Of a DNA stretch of 53,967 nt, positions 18,575-28,485 are shown piece after piece (position 1 is the first letter of the stretch; the number at the start of each line of letters is the position of its first letter). The position numbers were made by a program, and so were the translations under genes. The DNA is from Agromyces sp. NDB4Y10 (GTDB taxonomy: Bacteria > Actinomycetota > Actinomycetes > Actinomycetales > Microbacteriaceae). The stretch lies in contig NZ_LQGY01000003.1 in assembly GCF_001620055.1 (NCBI RefSeq), positions 1 through 53,967 of the forward strand, read 5' to 3'. The notes under the pieces were generated by a model that saw only the letters and a program-made list of their open reading frames with translations, did not search any database and was not told the origin of the DNA.

Positions 18575-19618
18575 TCAGGCGAACGTCGCGAGCAGGCGCT
18601 GCAGCGAGTCGAGGCGCACGCGCCCGGATTCGCCGAGCTCGCCGGCCTCGACGGCCTCGATGATCGCGCAGTCGGGAGAGTCCGGCAGGTGCGTGCAGCC
18701 GCGCGGGCAGTCCTCGGCGATGCGGGCCAGGTCGGCGAAGGCGCCGAGGATGTTCGAGGGGTCGACGTGCCCCAGGCCGAACGAGCGGACGCCGGGGGTG
18801 TCGATGACCCAGCCCGTCCGTCCGTCGTGCTCGAGGCGGAGGGAGACGGTCGAGGACGACGTGTGTCGCCCGCGGCCCGTGACCACGTTGACGTGCCCCG
18901 TGGCGCGATGGGCTTCGGGGACGAGGGCGTTCACGAGCGTCGACTTGCCGACGCCCGAGTGGCCGACGAAGACCGTGCGGTGGCCGACGAGCCGCTCGGC
19001 GATCTCGTCGAGCGGCATCGCGTCGGCGCGGCTGCGGAGCACCGGGAGGTCGAGCCCGGCGAAGTTCGCCAGGAACGGCTCGGGGTCGGCGAGATCGGTC
19101 TTCGTCACGCACACGATCGGGGCGATCCCCGCGTCGTACGCGGCGACGAGGTAGCGGTCCACGAGGCGCACGCGCGGCTCGGGGTCGGCGGCGGCGATCA
19201 CGATGAGCATCTGGTCGGCGTTCGCGACGATGACGCGCTCGACGGCGTCCGTGTCGTCGGCGCTGCGGCGAAGCAGGGTCGTGCGCTCCTGCACGCGCAC
19301 GATGCGGGCCAGCGTGCCCTCGTCGCCCGACGTGTCGCCGACGAGGTCGACGCGGTCGCCGGTCACGACTGACTTGCGGCGCAGCTCGCTCGCGCGAGCG
19401 GCGGTGATCTCCCGTTCGGTCGGTTCGGCGTCGTCGACGAGCACGGTGTAGCGGCCGCGGTCGACGCCGAGCACGATCCCGGTCTCGGCGTCGGCGTGCT
19501 CGGGACGCACCTTCGTGCGCGGCCGGCTCCCGCGGCGGCTGGGTCGGACCCGCACGTCGGACTCGTCGTACTGGTCGTACTCCGGCTCGTCCTCGTCGTC
19601 GGTGTCCCACCAGCTCAT
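18575..19618 (-). CDS. rsgA: Ribosome small-subunit-dependent GTPase RsgA
   Basis: A 347-residue circularly permuted GTPase that checks late 30S ribosome assembly. An OB-like N-terminal domain follows a ~45-residue acidic/basic leader ([15 protein letters not shown]...). GTPase motifs come in permuted order: TKTD (G4), then GHSGVGKST (G1), then DTPG (G3). A zinc-binding segment, [14 protein letters not shown], follows. Its ATG overlaps the aroA stop (ATGA), so the two are one transcript with coupled translation. The aroA-rsgA neighbourhood is kept in mycobacteria (Rv3227-Rv3228), where the two genes are differently oriented. Confidence 0.94.
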   Translation of the reverse strand: MSWWDTDDEDEPEYDQYDESDVRVRPSRRGSRPRTKVRPEHADAETGIVLGVDRGRYTVLVDDAEPTEREITAARASELRRKSVVTGDRVDLVGDTSGDEGTLARIVRVQERTTLLRRSADDTDAVERVIVANADQMLIVIAAADPEPRVRLVDRYLVAAYDAGIAPIVCVTKTDLADPEPFLANFAGLDLPVLRSRADAMPLDEIAERLVGHRTVFVGHSGVGKSTLVNALVPEAHRATGHVNVVTGRGRHTSSSTVSLRLEHDGRTGWVIDTPGVRSFGLGHVDPSNILGAFADLARIAEDCPRGCTHLPDSPDCAIIEAVEAGELGESGRVRLDSLQRLLATFA

Positions 19619-20985
19619 CCGAGCATCTGCTCCCAGAGCTCGGTGAACTGGGGCAGTGTCTTCGACGTCGATCCGATGTCGTCGACGACCACGCCCTCGA
19701 CCGCGAGCCCCACGATGGCGCCCGAGGTCGCCATGCGGTGGTCGGCGTACGCCTTCCACTCCCCGCCGTGCAGCGGCGCGGGCTCGATGCGCAGGCCGTC
19801 GTCGAGCTCGGTCACCCTGCCGCCGAGGCCGTTGAGCTCGGCCGCGAGCGCCGCGAGCCGGTCGGTCTCGTGGTGTCGGATGTGCCCGATTCCCGTGAAC
19901 GTGCTCGGCTCGTCGGCGAGCGCCGCGAGCGCCACGAGGTTGGGCACGAGCTCGCCCGCCTCCGAGAGGTCGAGCTCGACGCCGCGGATGCCGCGTCCGC
20001 CGTCCTCGGCGGGCTCGGGCGCGTGCACGGTGAGCCGGTCGCCGTCGCGCTCGACGCGGGCGCCGAACCGGGGGAGGAGGTCGGCCAGGTGCGCGCCGAC
20101 CTGCGTCGTCGCGGTGGGCCACCCGGAGATCGTGACGGACCCGCCCGCGACGACCGCTGCGACCAGGAACGGTGCCGCGTTCGAGAGGTCGGGCTCGATG
20201 TCGACGTCGCGTGCGGCGATGGGCCCCGGAGCGACGATCCAGCGGCCGACCGCGGGCTGCTCGACCGTGACGCCGCGCAGGGCGAGGGTCTCGATCGTCA
20301 TCTCGATGTGGGGCAGGCTCGGCAGGCGTTCGCCCGTGTGCGTGAGGTCGAGACCGCGCTCGAAGCGCGGTGCGGAGAGCAGCAGCCCCGAGACGAACTG
20401 GCTCGAGGCGGAGGCGTCGATGGCGAGCTCGCCGCCCGCGACCCGCCCGAAGCCGTGCACCGTGAACGGCAGGGCGCCCCGACCGTCGTCGTCCAGGTCG
20501 ACGCCGAGGCCGCGGAGGCCGTCGATCACGCCGCGCATCGGACGGCGACGGGCGCCCTCGTCGCCGTCGAAGGTCGTGGGGCCGAGGGCGAGCGCCGCCA
20601 CCGGGGGCAGGAACCGCATGACGGTGCCCGCGAGTCCGCAGTCGATCGTGGTCGACCCGACGAGCTCGTCGGTCGGCGTGACCCGGAGGTCGTCGCCGAA
20701 CCCGCCGGCACCCGGCATCCGCTCGAACCCGACGCCGAGCTGCCGCAGCCCCTCGATCATGAGCTCGCTGTCGCGCGACCACAGGGGAGCGCGGAGCGTC
20801 GAGGGTCCGTCGGCGAGGGCGGCGAGGACGAGTTCGCGGTTGGTGAGCGACTTCGAACCCGGCAGCGACAGGGTCGCCGCGAGCGGGGCCGACGCCACCG
20901 GCGCACGCCATCCGTCATCCGACTCCACCTGGCGGTTGTCGCCGTACGGGTCGAACTCGGGCGCGGAATACCTCGAAAGCTGCAT
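19615..20985 (-). CDS. aroA: 3-phosphoshikimate 1-carboxyvinyltransferase
   Basis: EPSP synthase, 456 residues, the sixth step of the shikimate pathway: it joins phosphoenolpyruvate to shikimate 3-phosphate. Family signatures are [18 protein letters not shown] near residues 41-58, [11 protein letters not shown] near 114-124, [21 protein letters not shown] and DHRMA near the C-terminus. A ~30-residue N-terminal extension precedes the enzyme core. TACTGT at 21000-20995 lies nine bases before the ATG and may be the -10, giving a nearly leaderless mRNA. The first codons of aroA contain the -35 element of the divergent sigma-R promoter, so the two transcription units share regulatory DNA. Confidence 0.95.
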   Translation of the reverse strand: MQLSRYSAPEFDPYGDNRQVESDDGWRAPVASAPLAATLSLPGSKSLTNRELVLAALADGPSTLRAPLWSRDSELMIEGLRQLGVGFERMPGAGGFGDDLRVTPTDELVGSTTIDCGLAGTVMRFLPPVAALALGPTTFDGDEGARRRPMRGVIDGLRGLGVDLDDDGRGALPFTVHGFGRVAGGELAIDASASSQFVSGLLLSAPRFERGLDLTHTGERLPSLPHIEMTIETLALRGVTVEQPAVGRWIVAPGPIAARDVDIEPDLSNAAPFLVAAVVAGGSVTISGWPTATTQVGAHLADLLPRFGARVERDGDRLTVHAPEPAEDGGRGIRGVELDLSEAGELVPNLVALAALADEPSTFTGIGHIRHHETDRLAALAAELNGLGGRVTELDDGLRIEPAPLHGGEWKAYADHRMATSGAIVGLAVEGVVVDDIGSTSKTLPQFTELWEQMLG

Positions 20986-20990
20986 CGGTT
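20965..20990 (+). promoter_or_regulatory. Sigma-R type promoter upstream of sigR
   Basis: GGAAT (20965-20969) and GTT (20988-20990) are separated by exactly 18 bases. This matches the consensus GGAAT-N18-GTT of Streptomyces sigma-R and the related mycobacterial sigma-H promoters. It points rightward to sigR and would start transcription near 20997. This implies positive autoregulation. Confidence 0.75.
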
Positions 20991-21095
20991 ACCAACAGTA
21001 GCGCTCGGCGGAACGGGAAGGAGTTGGTGCGCGTGACGATGACGGTGCTCGACCGCCCGGTGGTCTCGGAGCCTCAGGACCTAGGATGGCCCCTG

Positions 21096-21743
21096 ATGAC
21101 CGCCGACGACACCGCGAACCAGGCCGACGCCGATCGGCCCGACGACGAGACGCGCGACCTCGGCGCGCTGTTCGAAGAGCAGGCGCTGCCGTTCATCGAC
21201 CAGCTCTACGCGGCCGCGCTGCGCATGACCAAGAACCCGGCCGACGCGCAGGACCTCGTGCAGGAGACGTTCGTGAAGGCGTACGCCGCCTTCGGGTCGT
21301 TCACGCAGGGCACGAACCTGAAGGCGTGGCTGTACCGCATCCTCACCAACACCTTCATCAACACGTACCGCAAGAAGCAGCGGGAGCCCTACCAGGGCAC
21401 GATCGACGACCTCGAGGACTGGCAGCTCGGCGGTGCCGAGTCGACGACCGCGTCCTCGAGCCGCTCGGCCGAGGCGGAGGCGATCGACCACCTCCCCGAC
21501 TCGGCCGTGAAGGACGCGCTCCAGGCCCTTCCCGAGGACTTCCGCCTGGCCGTGTACTTCGCCGACGTCGAGGGGTTCTCCTACCAGGAGATCGCCGACA
21601 TGATGAACACCCCCATCGGGACCGTGATGAGCCGCCTGCACCGTGGCCGGCGCCTGCTCCGCGAGTCCCTCGCCGAATACGCGACCGAGCAGGGCATCGC
21701 CGTCGCGCCGGCGACCACCCGATCCCGGAGGAGCACGAAATGA
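21096..21743 (+). CDS. sigR: Redox-stress sigma factor SigR/SigH
   Basis: An ECF sigma factor of 215 residues from ATG 21096. Region 2 spans roughly residues 20-95, including [17 protein letters not shown] and the [14 protein letters not shown] promoter-melting segment. Region 4 spans about 140-195, including [23 protein letters not shown] and the recognition helix [15 protein letters not shown]. Pairing with an overlapping RsrA-type anti-sigma gene identifies it as the thiol-stress sigma factor. Two starts are plausible. ATG 21096 has TAGGAT eight bases upstream (leaderless). GTG 21033 has AAGGAG nine bases upstream and adds 21 residues; it would be read from the sigma-R promoter transcript. 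Streptomyces makes such a long unstable and short stable form. Confidence 0.93.
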   Translation: MTADDTANQADADRPDDETRDLGALFEEQALPFIDQLYAAALRMTKNPADAQDLVQETFVKAYAAFGSFTQGTNLKAWLYRILTNTFINTYRKKQREPYQGTIDDLEDWQLGGAESTTASSSRSAEAEAIDHLPDSAVKDALQALPEDFRLAVYFADVEGFSYQEIADMMNTPIGTVMSRLHRGRRLLRESLAEYATEQGIAVAPATTRSRRSTK

Positions 21744-21997
21744 CGGACTGCGGCTGCGAGAAGGCCAAGGCCGAGCTCGAGGAATACCTGCACAACGAGC
21801 TGTGCAGTGCGGATGCCGCCGACATCCGCGAGCACATGGAGCACTGCGAGGACTGCCGCGGCGAGCTGCGCGTCGGCGTGGCGATCACCGAGGTCGTGCA
21901 GCGGGCGTGCCGCGAGACGGCGCCCGAGGAACTGCGCCTCATGGTCATGACGCGCATCCGCGACATCCAGTCCGGGCACGGCGTCCTCGTCGACTGA
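21740..21997 (+). CDS. rsrA: Zinc-binding anti-sigma factor RsrA
   Basis: An 85-residue redox-sensitive anti-sigma factor of the ZAS family. The zinc motif is H32-x3-C36-x2-C39, and additional cysteines are C4, C6 and C22, matching the cysteine layout of Streptomyces RsrA (C11, C31, H37, C41, C44). Oxidation to a disulfide releases zinc and frees the sigma factor. The ATG overlaps the sigR stop (ATGA), so the two proteins are made in step. The protein is at the short end of its family, with a compact C-terminal helix. Confidence 0.92.
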   Translation: MTDCGCEKAKAELEEYLHNELCSADAADIREHMEHCEDCRGELRVGVAITEVVQRACRETAPEELRLMVMTRIRDIQSGHGVLVD

Positions 21998-22085
21998 TCC
22001 CGGCGGTTCGCCGTCCGGCAAGCGGGCGCGGTCCGAACTTTCGATGGACGCGCCGGGCGGTGCCCGTTCCGTACCGTCGGTGACG

Positions 22086-24461
22086 ATGAACGAGACCGCC
22101 ACCCCCGCCAAGCGCCCCGGACGTGTGCCCACGTGGCTCCGGGTGCTCATCCCGACCGTCCTCATCCTCGTCTGGTTCGCGCTGTTCGGCGCGGGCGGTG
22201 CCGCGTTCGGCACGATCAGCGAGGTGCAGCAGAACGACCAGGCGTCGTTCCTGCCGGCCTCGGCCGAGGCCACGGAGGTCAACGACCTCCAGGACGGCTT
22301 CCGGGACTCCGACAACGTCCCCGCGATCGTGATCGTCGCGACCGACGACGGCACGGAGCTCACCGAGGCGCAGCTCGCCGACGTCGAGGCGCTGCGCGAC
22401 GACGTGCTCGACGTCGAGGGCGTCGTCGCCGACGAGACGTCGCCGGTCATCCCGTCGGAGGACGGCGAGGCCGCCCAGTTCGTCGCCTCGGTCGCGCCCG
22501 GCGAGGGCGAGGAGGGCTCCGGCGTCACCATCGAGGAGATGCGGGCGCTGCTCGAGGAGTCGGCGATCGACGGCACGACGGCCGCCGTCACGGGACCCGC
22601 CGGCTTCACCGCCGACCTCGCCGAGGCGTTCTCGGGCATCGACGGCCTGCTCCTGCTCGTGGCCCTGTCGGCCGTGCTCGTGATCCTGGTCGTCGTCTAC
22701 CGCTCGCCGCTGCTGCCGATCATCGTGCTCTTCACGAGCCTCACGGCGCTGACCGCCTCCGTGTTCACGGTCGTGCAGCTCGCGCAGGCCGACCTGCTCC
22801 TGCTCTCGGGGCAGACGCAGGGCATCCTCTTCATCCTCGTCATCGGCGCCGCGACCGACTACGCGCTGCTCTACATCGCGCGGTACCGCGAGGCGCTCGC
22901 CCAGCACGAGCGCAAGTGGGATGCCACGTGGGCGGCGCTGAAGGGCTCGTGGGAGCCCATCGCGGCGTCGGCCGGCACCGTCATCGTCGCGCTCCTGATC
23001 CTGCTCGCGAGCGAACTCAACTCGAACAAGATCCTCGGCCCGGTCGCGGCCATCGGCATCGTGTTCGCACTGCTCGCCGCCCTCACGCTGCTCCCGGCGC
23101 TGCTCCTGTGGGCCGGGCGCGTGGCCTTCTGGCCGCGCCGCATCGCCCGGCCGGATGCCACGGCCGCAGACCCCTCGCACGGGCGTCACGCCGACGTCGT
23201 CGACGACCGCGCTGCAGGCGAGCGGGGACTGTGGGGCGCCGTCGGACGCCTCGTGTCCCGCCGCCCCCGCACGGTGTGGATCCTCTCGACCCTCCTGCTC
23301 GCGGTGATGTCGATCGGCCTCGTCCGACTCGACGCCGACGGCGTCCCGTCGAGCGAGTTCATCCTCGGCGAGTCGCAGGCCCGCGACGGCCAGGAGCTCG
23401 TGAGCGAGCACTTCCCCGGCGGCTCCGGCACCCCGGCCGCCATCATCGGGCCGGAGGACGACCTGCAGGAGATGGCCGACGTCGCGCTCGGCATCGACGG
23501 CGTGGCATCCGTCGCGGTGCTGTCGACCGACTCGCCCGCGGGCAGCGCGCCCGTCACCGAGGACGGCGTGCAGGCCTTCGGCCCGCCCGGCACGCCCGCG
23601 CCCGCGCCGACCGTCGTGGACGGCAACGTGCTGCTCCAGGCCACCCTGGACGACCCGTCCGACTCGGCCGAGGCGGAGGCGACGGTCGTGGACCTGCGCG
23701 CGGCCCTCGACGAGGTCGGCGAGGACGTGCTCGTCGGCGGCCCGACCGCGGTGGCGCTCGACACGAACGAGGCGGCGGTGAACGACCAGCGACTCATCAT
23801 CCCGCTCGTGCTGCTCGCGATCCTCGTGATCCTCATGCTGCTGCTGCGCGCCGTGGTCGCACCGCTCATCCTGATCGCGAGCGTCGTGCTCTCGTTCGCG
23901 GCGGCCCTCGGCGTCTCGGCGCTCGTCTTCGAGTTCATCCTCGGGTTCCCCGGCGCCGACCCGTCCGTCCCGCTCTTCGGGTTCGTGTTCCTCGTCGCGC
24001 TCGGCGTCGACTACAACATCTTCCTCATGACCCGCGTGCGGGAGGAGGCCATGCGGCACGGCACGCGCGAGGGCATCCTCCGCGGGCTGCGGCTCACCGG
24101 CGGGGTCATCACGTCGGCCGGGCTCGTGCTCGCCGCGACCTTCGCCGCGCTCGGCGTGCTACCGATCCTGTTCCTCGCGCAGATCTCGTTCATCGTCGCC
24201 TTCGGCGTGCTGCTCGACACGTTCCTGGTGCGGACCCTGCTCGTGCCGGCCGCCTCGTACGACATCGGCCGGGCGATCTGGTGGCCGAGTCGACTCGCGC
24301 GCGAGGAACGACGCCACGGCGTGCACGCGGCGCCCGACACCGACGAGCCGTCGTCGGAGGGCGCCGAGGCGGTCCCGGCGGAGGCGAGCGCAGACTTGGC
24401 GGACGGGGACACGGCCGACGCGGCCGAGCCTCCGCGACGCGACCCGGTCCAGGCCGGGTGA
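22086..24461 (+). CDS. MMPL/RND-family membrane transporter
   Basis: A 791-residue RND-superfamily transporter of the MMPL type. The topology is one transmembrane helix (about 17-40), a large extracytoplasmic domain, and five helices (~195-340). The same pattern repeats (helix near 400, second external domain, five helices ~570-720). The expected duplicated halves are both present. The first half has GAATDYALL and the second GVDYNIFLM, the acidic proton-relay segments typical of MMPL proteins. The C-terminal ~60 residues are acidic and cytoplasmic. Substrates of this clade are usually lipids or drugs, but none can be assigned. TACCGT lies eight bases before the ATG. Followed by strong hairpins. 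Confidence 0.9.
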   Translation: MNETATPAKRPGRVPTWLRVLIPTVLILVWFALFGAGGAAFGTISEVQQNDQASFLPASAEATEVNDLQDGFRDSDNVPAIVIVATDDGTELTEAQLADVEALRDDVLDVEGVVADETSPVIPSEDGEAAQFVASVAPGEGEEGSGVTIEEMRALLEESAIDGTTAAVTGPAGFTADLAEAFSGIDGLLLLVALSAVLVILVVVYRSPLLPIIVLFTSLTALTASVFTVVQLAQADLLLLSGQTQGILFILVIGAATDYALLYIARYREALAQHERKWDATWAALKGSWEPIAASAGTVIVALLILLASELNSNKILGPVAAIGIVFALLAALTLLPALLLWAGRVAFWPRRIARPDATAADPSHGRHADVVDDRAAGERGLWGAVGRLVSRRPRTVWILSTLLLAVMSIGLVRLDADGVPSSEFILGESQARDGQELVSEHFPGGSGTPAAIIGPEDDLQEMADVALGIDGVASVAVLSTDSPAGSAPVTEDGVQAFGPPGTPAPAPTVVDGNVLLQATLDDPSDSAEAEATVVDLRAALDEVGEDVLVGGPTAVALDTNEAAVNDQRLIIPLVLLAILVILMLLLRAVVAPLILIASVVLSFAAALGVSALVFEFILGFPGADPSVPLFGFVFLVALGVDYNIFLMTRVREEAMRHGTREGILRGLRLTGGVITSAGLVLAATFAALGVLPILFLAQISFIVAFGVLLDTFLVRTLLVPAASYDIGRAIWWPSRLAREERRHGVHAAPDTDEPSSEGAEAVPAEASADLADGDTADAAEPPRRDPVQAG

Positions 24462-24467
24462 CGGACC

Positions 24468-24509
24468 GCCGGCCGCGGCGGCACCGCCCACGCCACCGCC
24501 GCGGCCGGC
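24468..24509. terminator. GC-rich terminator hairpin between MMPL and kgd
   Basis: GCCGGCCGCGGCGG and CCGCCGCGGCCGGC form a perfect 14-base stem with a 14-base loop, seven bases after the MMPL stop. Confidence 0.75.
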
Positions 24510-24533
24510 TTCCCCTCCAGGAGGGGAGAACGG

Positions 24534-24569
24534 AACGAGCGGATGCCCCCACTGAGGCATCCGCTCGTT
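24534..24569. terminator. Second terminator, built on an inverted GGATGCC pair
   Basis: AACGAGCGGATGCC and GGCATCCGCTCGTT form a perfect 14-base stem with an eight-base loop. It is followed by TTTCGCGTTT on the plus strand. It lies 14 bases beyond the kgd stop on the other strand, so it can serve both genes. Confidence 0.85.
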
Positions 24570-24582
24570 TCGCGTTTCGCGG

Positions 24583-27500
24583 CTAGCGGCTGAGCGCCCG
24601 CTTCACCAGGTCGGCCTGCTCGGCGGCGTGGCGCTTGGCCGAACCGGTCGCGGGCGACGCCGCGGCCGGGCGGGCCACCACGCGCACCTCGCGGGGACCG
24701 AGCTTGTTCGTCTCGATGATGAAGAACGGCCACGCGCCCTGGTTCTCCGGCTCGTCCTGCGCCCAGACCAGCTCGGCGTTCGGGTACGAGTCGGCGACGG
24801 CCTTCAGCTCCGCGGCGGGGAGCGGGTAGTACTGCTCGAGGCGCACCAGCGCGATCTCCGGGTCGGGGCGCTTCTCGAGCTCGGCGAGCAGGTCGTAGTA
24901 GAGCTTGCCGGCCATGAACACGACCCGCTTGACCGCGGCCTTGTCGGTGATCCGCGCATCGTCGATCACCGGCTCGAACCGGCCCTGCGTGAAGTCCGAG
25001 ACCTCGCTCGTCGCACCGCGGAGGCGGAGCATCGCCTTCGGCGTGAAGACCACGAGCGGACGGCGCGGACGGGCGTACGCCTGACGGCGGAGCAGGTGGA
25101 AGTACGACGCGGGCGTCGACGGACGCGCGACGGTCATGTTGTTCTCGGCGCACATCTGCAGGTACCGCTCGATGCGGGCGCTCGAGTGGTCGGGGCCCTG
25201 GCCCTCGTACCCGTGCGGCAGCAGCAGGACCACGCTCGAGCGCTGGCCCCACTTCTGCTCGGCAGACGAGATGAACTCGTCGATCACGATCTGCGCGCCG
25301 TTGGCGAAGTCGCCGAACTGCGCCTCCCACAGGACGAGGGCGTCGGCGCGCTCGACCGAGTAGCCGTACTCGAACGCCATCGCCGCGTACTCCGACAGCA
25401 GCGAGTCGTAGATCCAGAACCGCGCCTGCTGGTCGCCCAGGTTCTGCAGCGGCAGCCACTCCTGGCCGTTCGCCCGGTCGTGCAGGACGGCGTGGCGCTG
25501 CACGAACGTGCCGCGTCGCGCATCCTGGCCGACGAGGCGGACCGGAGTGCCCTCGAGGAGGAGCGAGCCGAGGCTCAGCAGTTCGCCGAAGCCCCAGTCG
25601 ATCTTGCCGTTGCGGCTCATGTCGACCCGCTTGGCGAGCAGCTGCTGGATCTTGGGGTGCACCGTGAAGCCGTTGGGCTTGTTGGCGAACGCGTCGCCGA
25701 CCGCGTGCACGACCTCCAGCGACACGCCCGTGGTCTCGGGCTCGCCCGCGGCGGGCTCGGGCTGCAGGTCGTCGGCGCCGACGATCGGGATCGCACCGGT
25801 CTGGGCTGCATGCGTCTCCGCGAAGGCGCGCTCGAGGCGGTCCTGGAAGTCGCGGTGCGCGTTCTCGTACTCCTCCTCGGTGATGTCGCCGCGTCCGACG
25901 AGCGCCTCGGTGTAGAGCTTGCGGACCGAGCGCTTGGCCTCGATGAGGTTGTACATGAGCGGCTGCGTCATCGACGGGTCGTCGCCCTCGTTGTGGCCGC
26001 GGCGGCGGTAGCACACGAGGTCGATCACGACGTCGCGCTTGAACTCCTGGCGGTAGCGGAACGCGAGCTCCGCGACGCGGACGACGGCTTCGGGGTCGTC
26101 GCCGTTCACGTGGAACACGGGGGCCTGGATGGCCTTCGCGACATCCGTCGAGTAGATCGAGGACCGTGCGTCGCCGGGGACGGTCGTGAAGCCGACCTGG
26201 TTGTTCACGACCACGTGGATGGTGCCGCCCGTGCGGTAGGCGCGCAGCTGCGACATCTGCAGGGTCTCGAACACGACGCCCTGACCGGCCATCGCCGCGT
26301 CGCCGTGCACGAGGATCGGCAGGATCGAGAACGAGCCGACCGGCTTGCGGTCCTGCTTGGCGCGGACGATGCCCTCGAGCACGCCGTCCACCGCTTCGAG
26401 GTGCGACGGGTTGGCGGCCAGCGACACGGGGATCTGCGTGCCGTCGTCGGCGGTGAAGGTGCCCTCGGTGCCGAGGTGGTACTTGACGTCGCCCGAGCCG
26501 GAGAAGCCCTTGGTGTCCTGGGTTCCCTCGAACTCGCGGAACACCTGGCCGTACGTCTTGCCCGCGATGTTCGTGAGCACGTTGAGGCGGCCCCGGTGCG
26601 CCATGCCGATGGCGACCTCGTCGAGGCCCTCCTTCGCGGCGCCCTGCAGCACCTCGTCGAGCAGCGCGATCATCGACTCGCCGCCCTCGAGGCTGAAGCG
26701 CTTCTGGCCGACGTACTTCGTCTGCAGGAACGTCTCGAACGCCTCGGCCTCGTTGAGCTTGCTGAGGATCCGCATCTGCTCGTCGTGCGTGGGCTTCTCG
26801 TACTTGCGCTCGACCTGGTGCTGGATCCACTTGCGCTGCACCGGGTCCTGGATGTGCATGTACTCGATGCCGATCGTGCGGCAGTACGAGTCGCGGAGCA
26901 CGCCGAGGATGTCGCGCAGGAGCGCCGTGCGCTTGTCGCCGAACCCGCCGGTGACGAACTCGCGGTCGAGGTCCCAGAAGGTGAGGCCGTGGCTCTCGAG
27001 GTCGAGGTCGGGGTGCGAGCGCTGCACGTACTCGAGCGGGTCGATGTCGGCCATCATGTGGCCGCGCACCCGGAACGAGTTGATGAGCTCCTGCACGCGC
27101 GCGGTCTTGTCGATCGCGCTCGCGATGTCGACGGAGATGTCCTCGTTCCACTTGATGGGCTCGTAGGGCAGGCGCAGCGCCGCGAAGATGTCCTGGTAGA
27201 AGTTCCGCTCGCCGATGAGCAGCTCGTGGACCTTCTTCAGGAACTCGCCCGAACCCGCGCCCTGGATGACGCGGTGGTCGTAGGTCGAGGTGAGCGTGAT
27301 GGTCTTGCCGATGGCGAGGTTCGCGAGCGTCTTCTCGCTCGCGCCCTGGAACTCGGCCGGGTACTCGAGGGCGCCGGCGCCGATGATGCAGCCCTGCCCC
27401 TTCATGAGGCGCGGCACGGAGTGCACGGTGCCGATGCCGCCGGGGTTCGTGAGCGAGATCGTCGCGCCCTTGAAGTCGTCGGCGGTGAGCTTGTTGGTGC

Positions 27501-28485
27501 GAGCGCGACGCACGAGGTCCTCATACGCGCCGAGGTACTCGTTGAAGGTCATGGTCTCGGCGCGCTTGATCGCCGGGACCAGCAGCGAACGCGTGCCGTC
27601 GGGCTTGGGCAGGTCGATCGCGATGCCGAGGCCGATGTGGGCGGGCTTCACGAGGGCCGGCTTGCCGTCGACCTCGGTGTACGAGACGTTCTGGCTCGGG
27701 AACTCCTTCAGCGCCTGGATCAGCGCCCACCCGATGAGGTGCGTGAACGAGATCTTGCCGCCCCGCGTGCGCCGGAGGTGGTTGTTGATCACGATCCGGT
27801 TGTCGATCATGAGCTTCGCGGGCACGGTGCGCACGCTGGTCGCGGTGGGCACCGTGAGCGACGAATCCATGTTCGCGGCGAGGGTCTTCGGCATGCCCTT
27901 CAGCGGCACGATCTCGTCTTCGCGCTCGCCGCCGTCGGGCTGCTGCTGCGGGCCCGTGACGGGCACGTCGGCCGGGACGGGCGCGGTGCGCGGGGCGACC
28001 GAGGTGGTGCGCGCCTCGGGCGCCTGGCCGACCACGGCGTTCGGCGAGGTGCTCGGGCCGGTGGATGCCGCGGGCTCGGCCGGCTGCGCGTTCGGCTGGG
28101 CGGCGGGCGCCTGGGCGTCGGCCTGCGGCGCGGCGGCCTCGGACCGCGGCTGGTCGGGTGCGGGGGCAGCGGCGGGTGCCTCGGCGGCCGGTGCCTCGGC
28201 GGCCGGAGCCGGGGCGGATGCGTCGGGCGTCGCGGTCTCGGCCTGCTCGCCGGCGGCCTGGTACACCGCGGCCTCATCGGGCATGGTCGCGGAGGTGGCC
28301 GGTGCGGGCTGCTCGCCGTTGGACTTGACCCTGCGGTACTGCTCGAGCACGGGGCGCCACGTCTCGTCGACCGAATCCGGGTCGGCGAGGAACCGCTCGT
28401 ACATCTCGTCCACGAGCCATTCGTTGGCTCCGAACTCCGCCGCAGTCGTCTCTTCGGACCCCGACCCGGTCAATTGGCTCGACAC
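24583..28485 (-). CDS. kgd: Multifunctional 2-oxoglutarate decarboxylase/dehydrogenase
   Basis: The actinobacterial fused protein (SucA/KGD/OdhA), 1,300 residues. The N-terminal segment (1-45) is the conserved E1 helix (FGANEWLVDEMYERFLADP). An Ala/Pro/Gln-rich linker of about 130 residues follows. An E2-type acyltransferase domain (about 190-430) has the actinobacterial variant YDHRVIQGAGSGEF of the usual HHxxxDG motif. The thiamine-diphosphate-dependent E1 domain covers about 445-1300 (GMAHRGRLNVLTN, GDAAMAGQGVVFETLQ). No lipoyl domain is present; in this group it is supplied in trans. It decarboxylates 2-oxoglutarate in the TCA cycle and is inhibited by GarA/OdhI in relatives. TAGGCT at 28571-28566 is a possible -10. 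Confidence 0.95.
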   Translation of the reverse strand: MSSQLTGSGSEETTAAEFGANEWLVDEMYERFLADPDSVDETWRPVLEQYRRVKSNGEQPAPATSATMPDEAAVYQAAGEQAETATPDASAPAPAAEAPAAEAPAAAPAPDQPRSEAAAPQADAQAPAAQPNAQPAEPAASTGPSTSPNAVVGQAPEARTTSVAPRTAPVPADVPVTGPQQQPDGGEREDEIVPLKGMPKTLAANMDSSLTVPTATSVRTVPAKLMIDNRIVINNHLRRTRGGKISFTHLIGWALIQALKEFPSQNVSYTEVDGKPALVKPAHIGLGIAIDLPKPDGTRSLLVPAIKRAETMTFNEYLGAYEDLVRRARTNKLTADDFKGATISLTNPGGIGTVHSVPRLMKGQGCIIGAGALEYPAEFQGASEKTLANLAIGKTITLTSTYDHRVIQGAGSGEFLKKVHELLIGERNFYQDIFAALRLPYEPIKWNEDISVDIASAIDKTARVQELINSFRVRGHMMADIDPLEYVQRSHPDLDLESHGLTFWDLDREFVTGGFGDKRTALLRDILGVLRDSYCRTIGIEYMHIQDPVQRKWIQHQVERKYEKPTHDEQMRILSKLNEAEAFETFLQTKYVGQKRFSLEGGESMIALLDEVLQGAAKEGLDEVAIGMAHRGRLNVLTNIAGKTYGQVFREFEGTQDTKGFSGSGDVKYHLGTEGTFTADDGTQIPVSLAANPSHLEAVDGVLEGIVRAKQDRKPVGSFSILPILVHGDAAMAGQGVVFETLQMSQLRAYRTGGTIHVVVNNQVGFTTVPGDARSSIYSTDVAKAIQAPVFHVNGDDPEAVVRVAELAFRYRQEFKRDVVIDLVCYRRRGHNEGDDPSMTQPLMYNLIEAKRSVRKLYTEALVGRGDITEEEYENAHRDFQDRLERAFAETHAAQTGAIPIVGADDLQPEPAAGEPETTGVSLEVVHAVGDAFANKPNGFTVHPKIQQLLAKRVDMSRNGKIDWGFGELLSLGSLLLEGTPVRLVGQDARRGTFVQRHAVLHDRANGQEWLPLQNLGDQQARFWIYDSLLSEYAAMAFEYGYSVERADALVLWEAQFGDFANGAQIVIDEFISSAEQKWGQRSSVVLLLPHGYEGQGPDHSSARIERYLQMCAENNMTVARPSTPASYFHLLRRQAYARPRRPLVVFTPKAMLRLRGATSEVSDFTQGRFEPVIDDARITDKAAVKRVVFMAGKLYYDLLAELEKRPDPEIALVRLEQYYPLPAAELKAVADSYPNAELVWAQDEPENQGAWPFFIIETNKLGPREVRVVARPAAASPATGSAKRHAAEQADLVKRALSR

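Noticed and set aside
19615..20911. A single 778-codon protein joining aroA and rsgA in the rsgA frame
   Set aside because: The upstream part is an out-of-frame reading of aroA; rsgA starts at ATG 19618 inside the aroA stop overlap.
24583..28485. kgd as a broken E2 or truncated fusion because it lacks a lipoyl domain and the HHxxxDG motif
   Set aside because: Both features are normal for the actinobacterial KGD/OdhA fusion.
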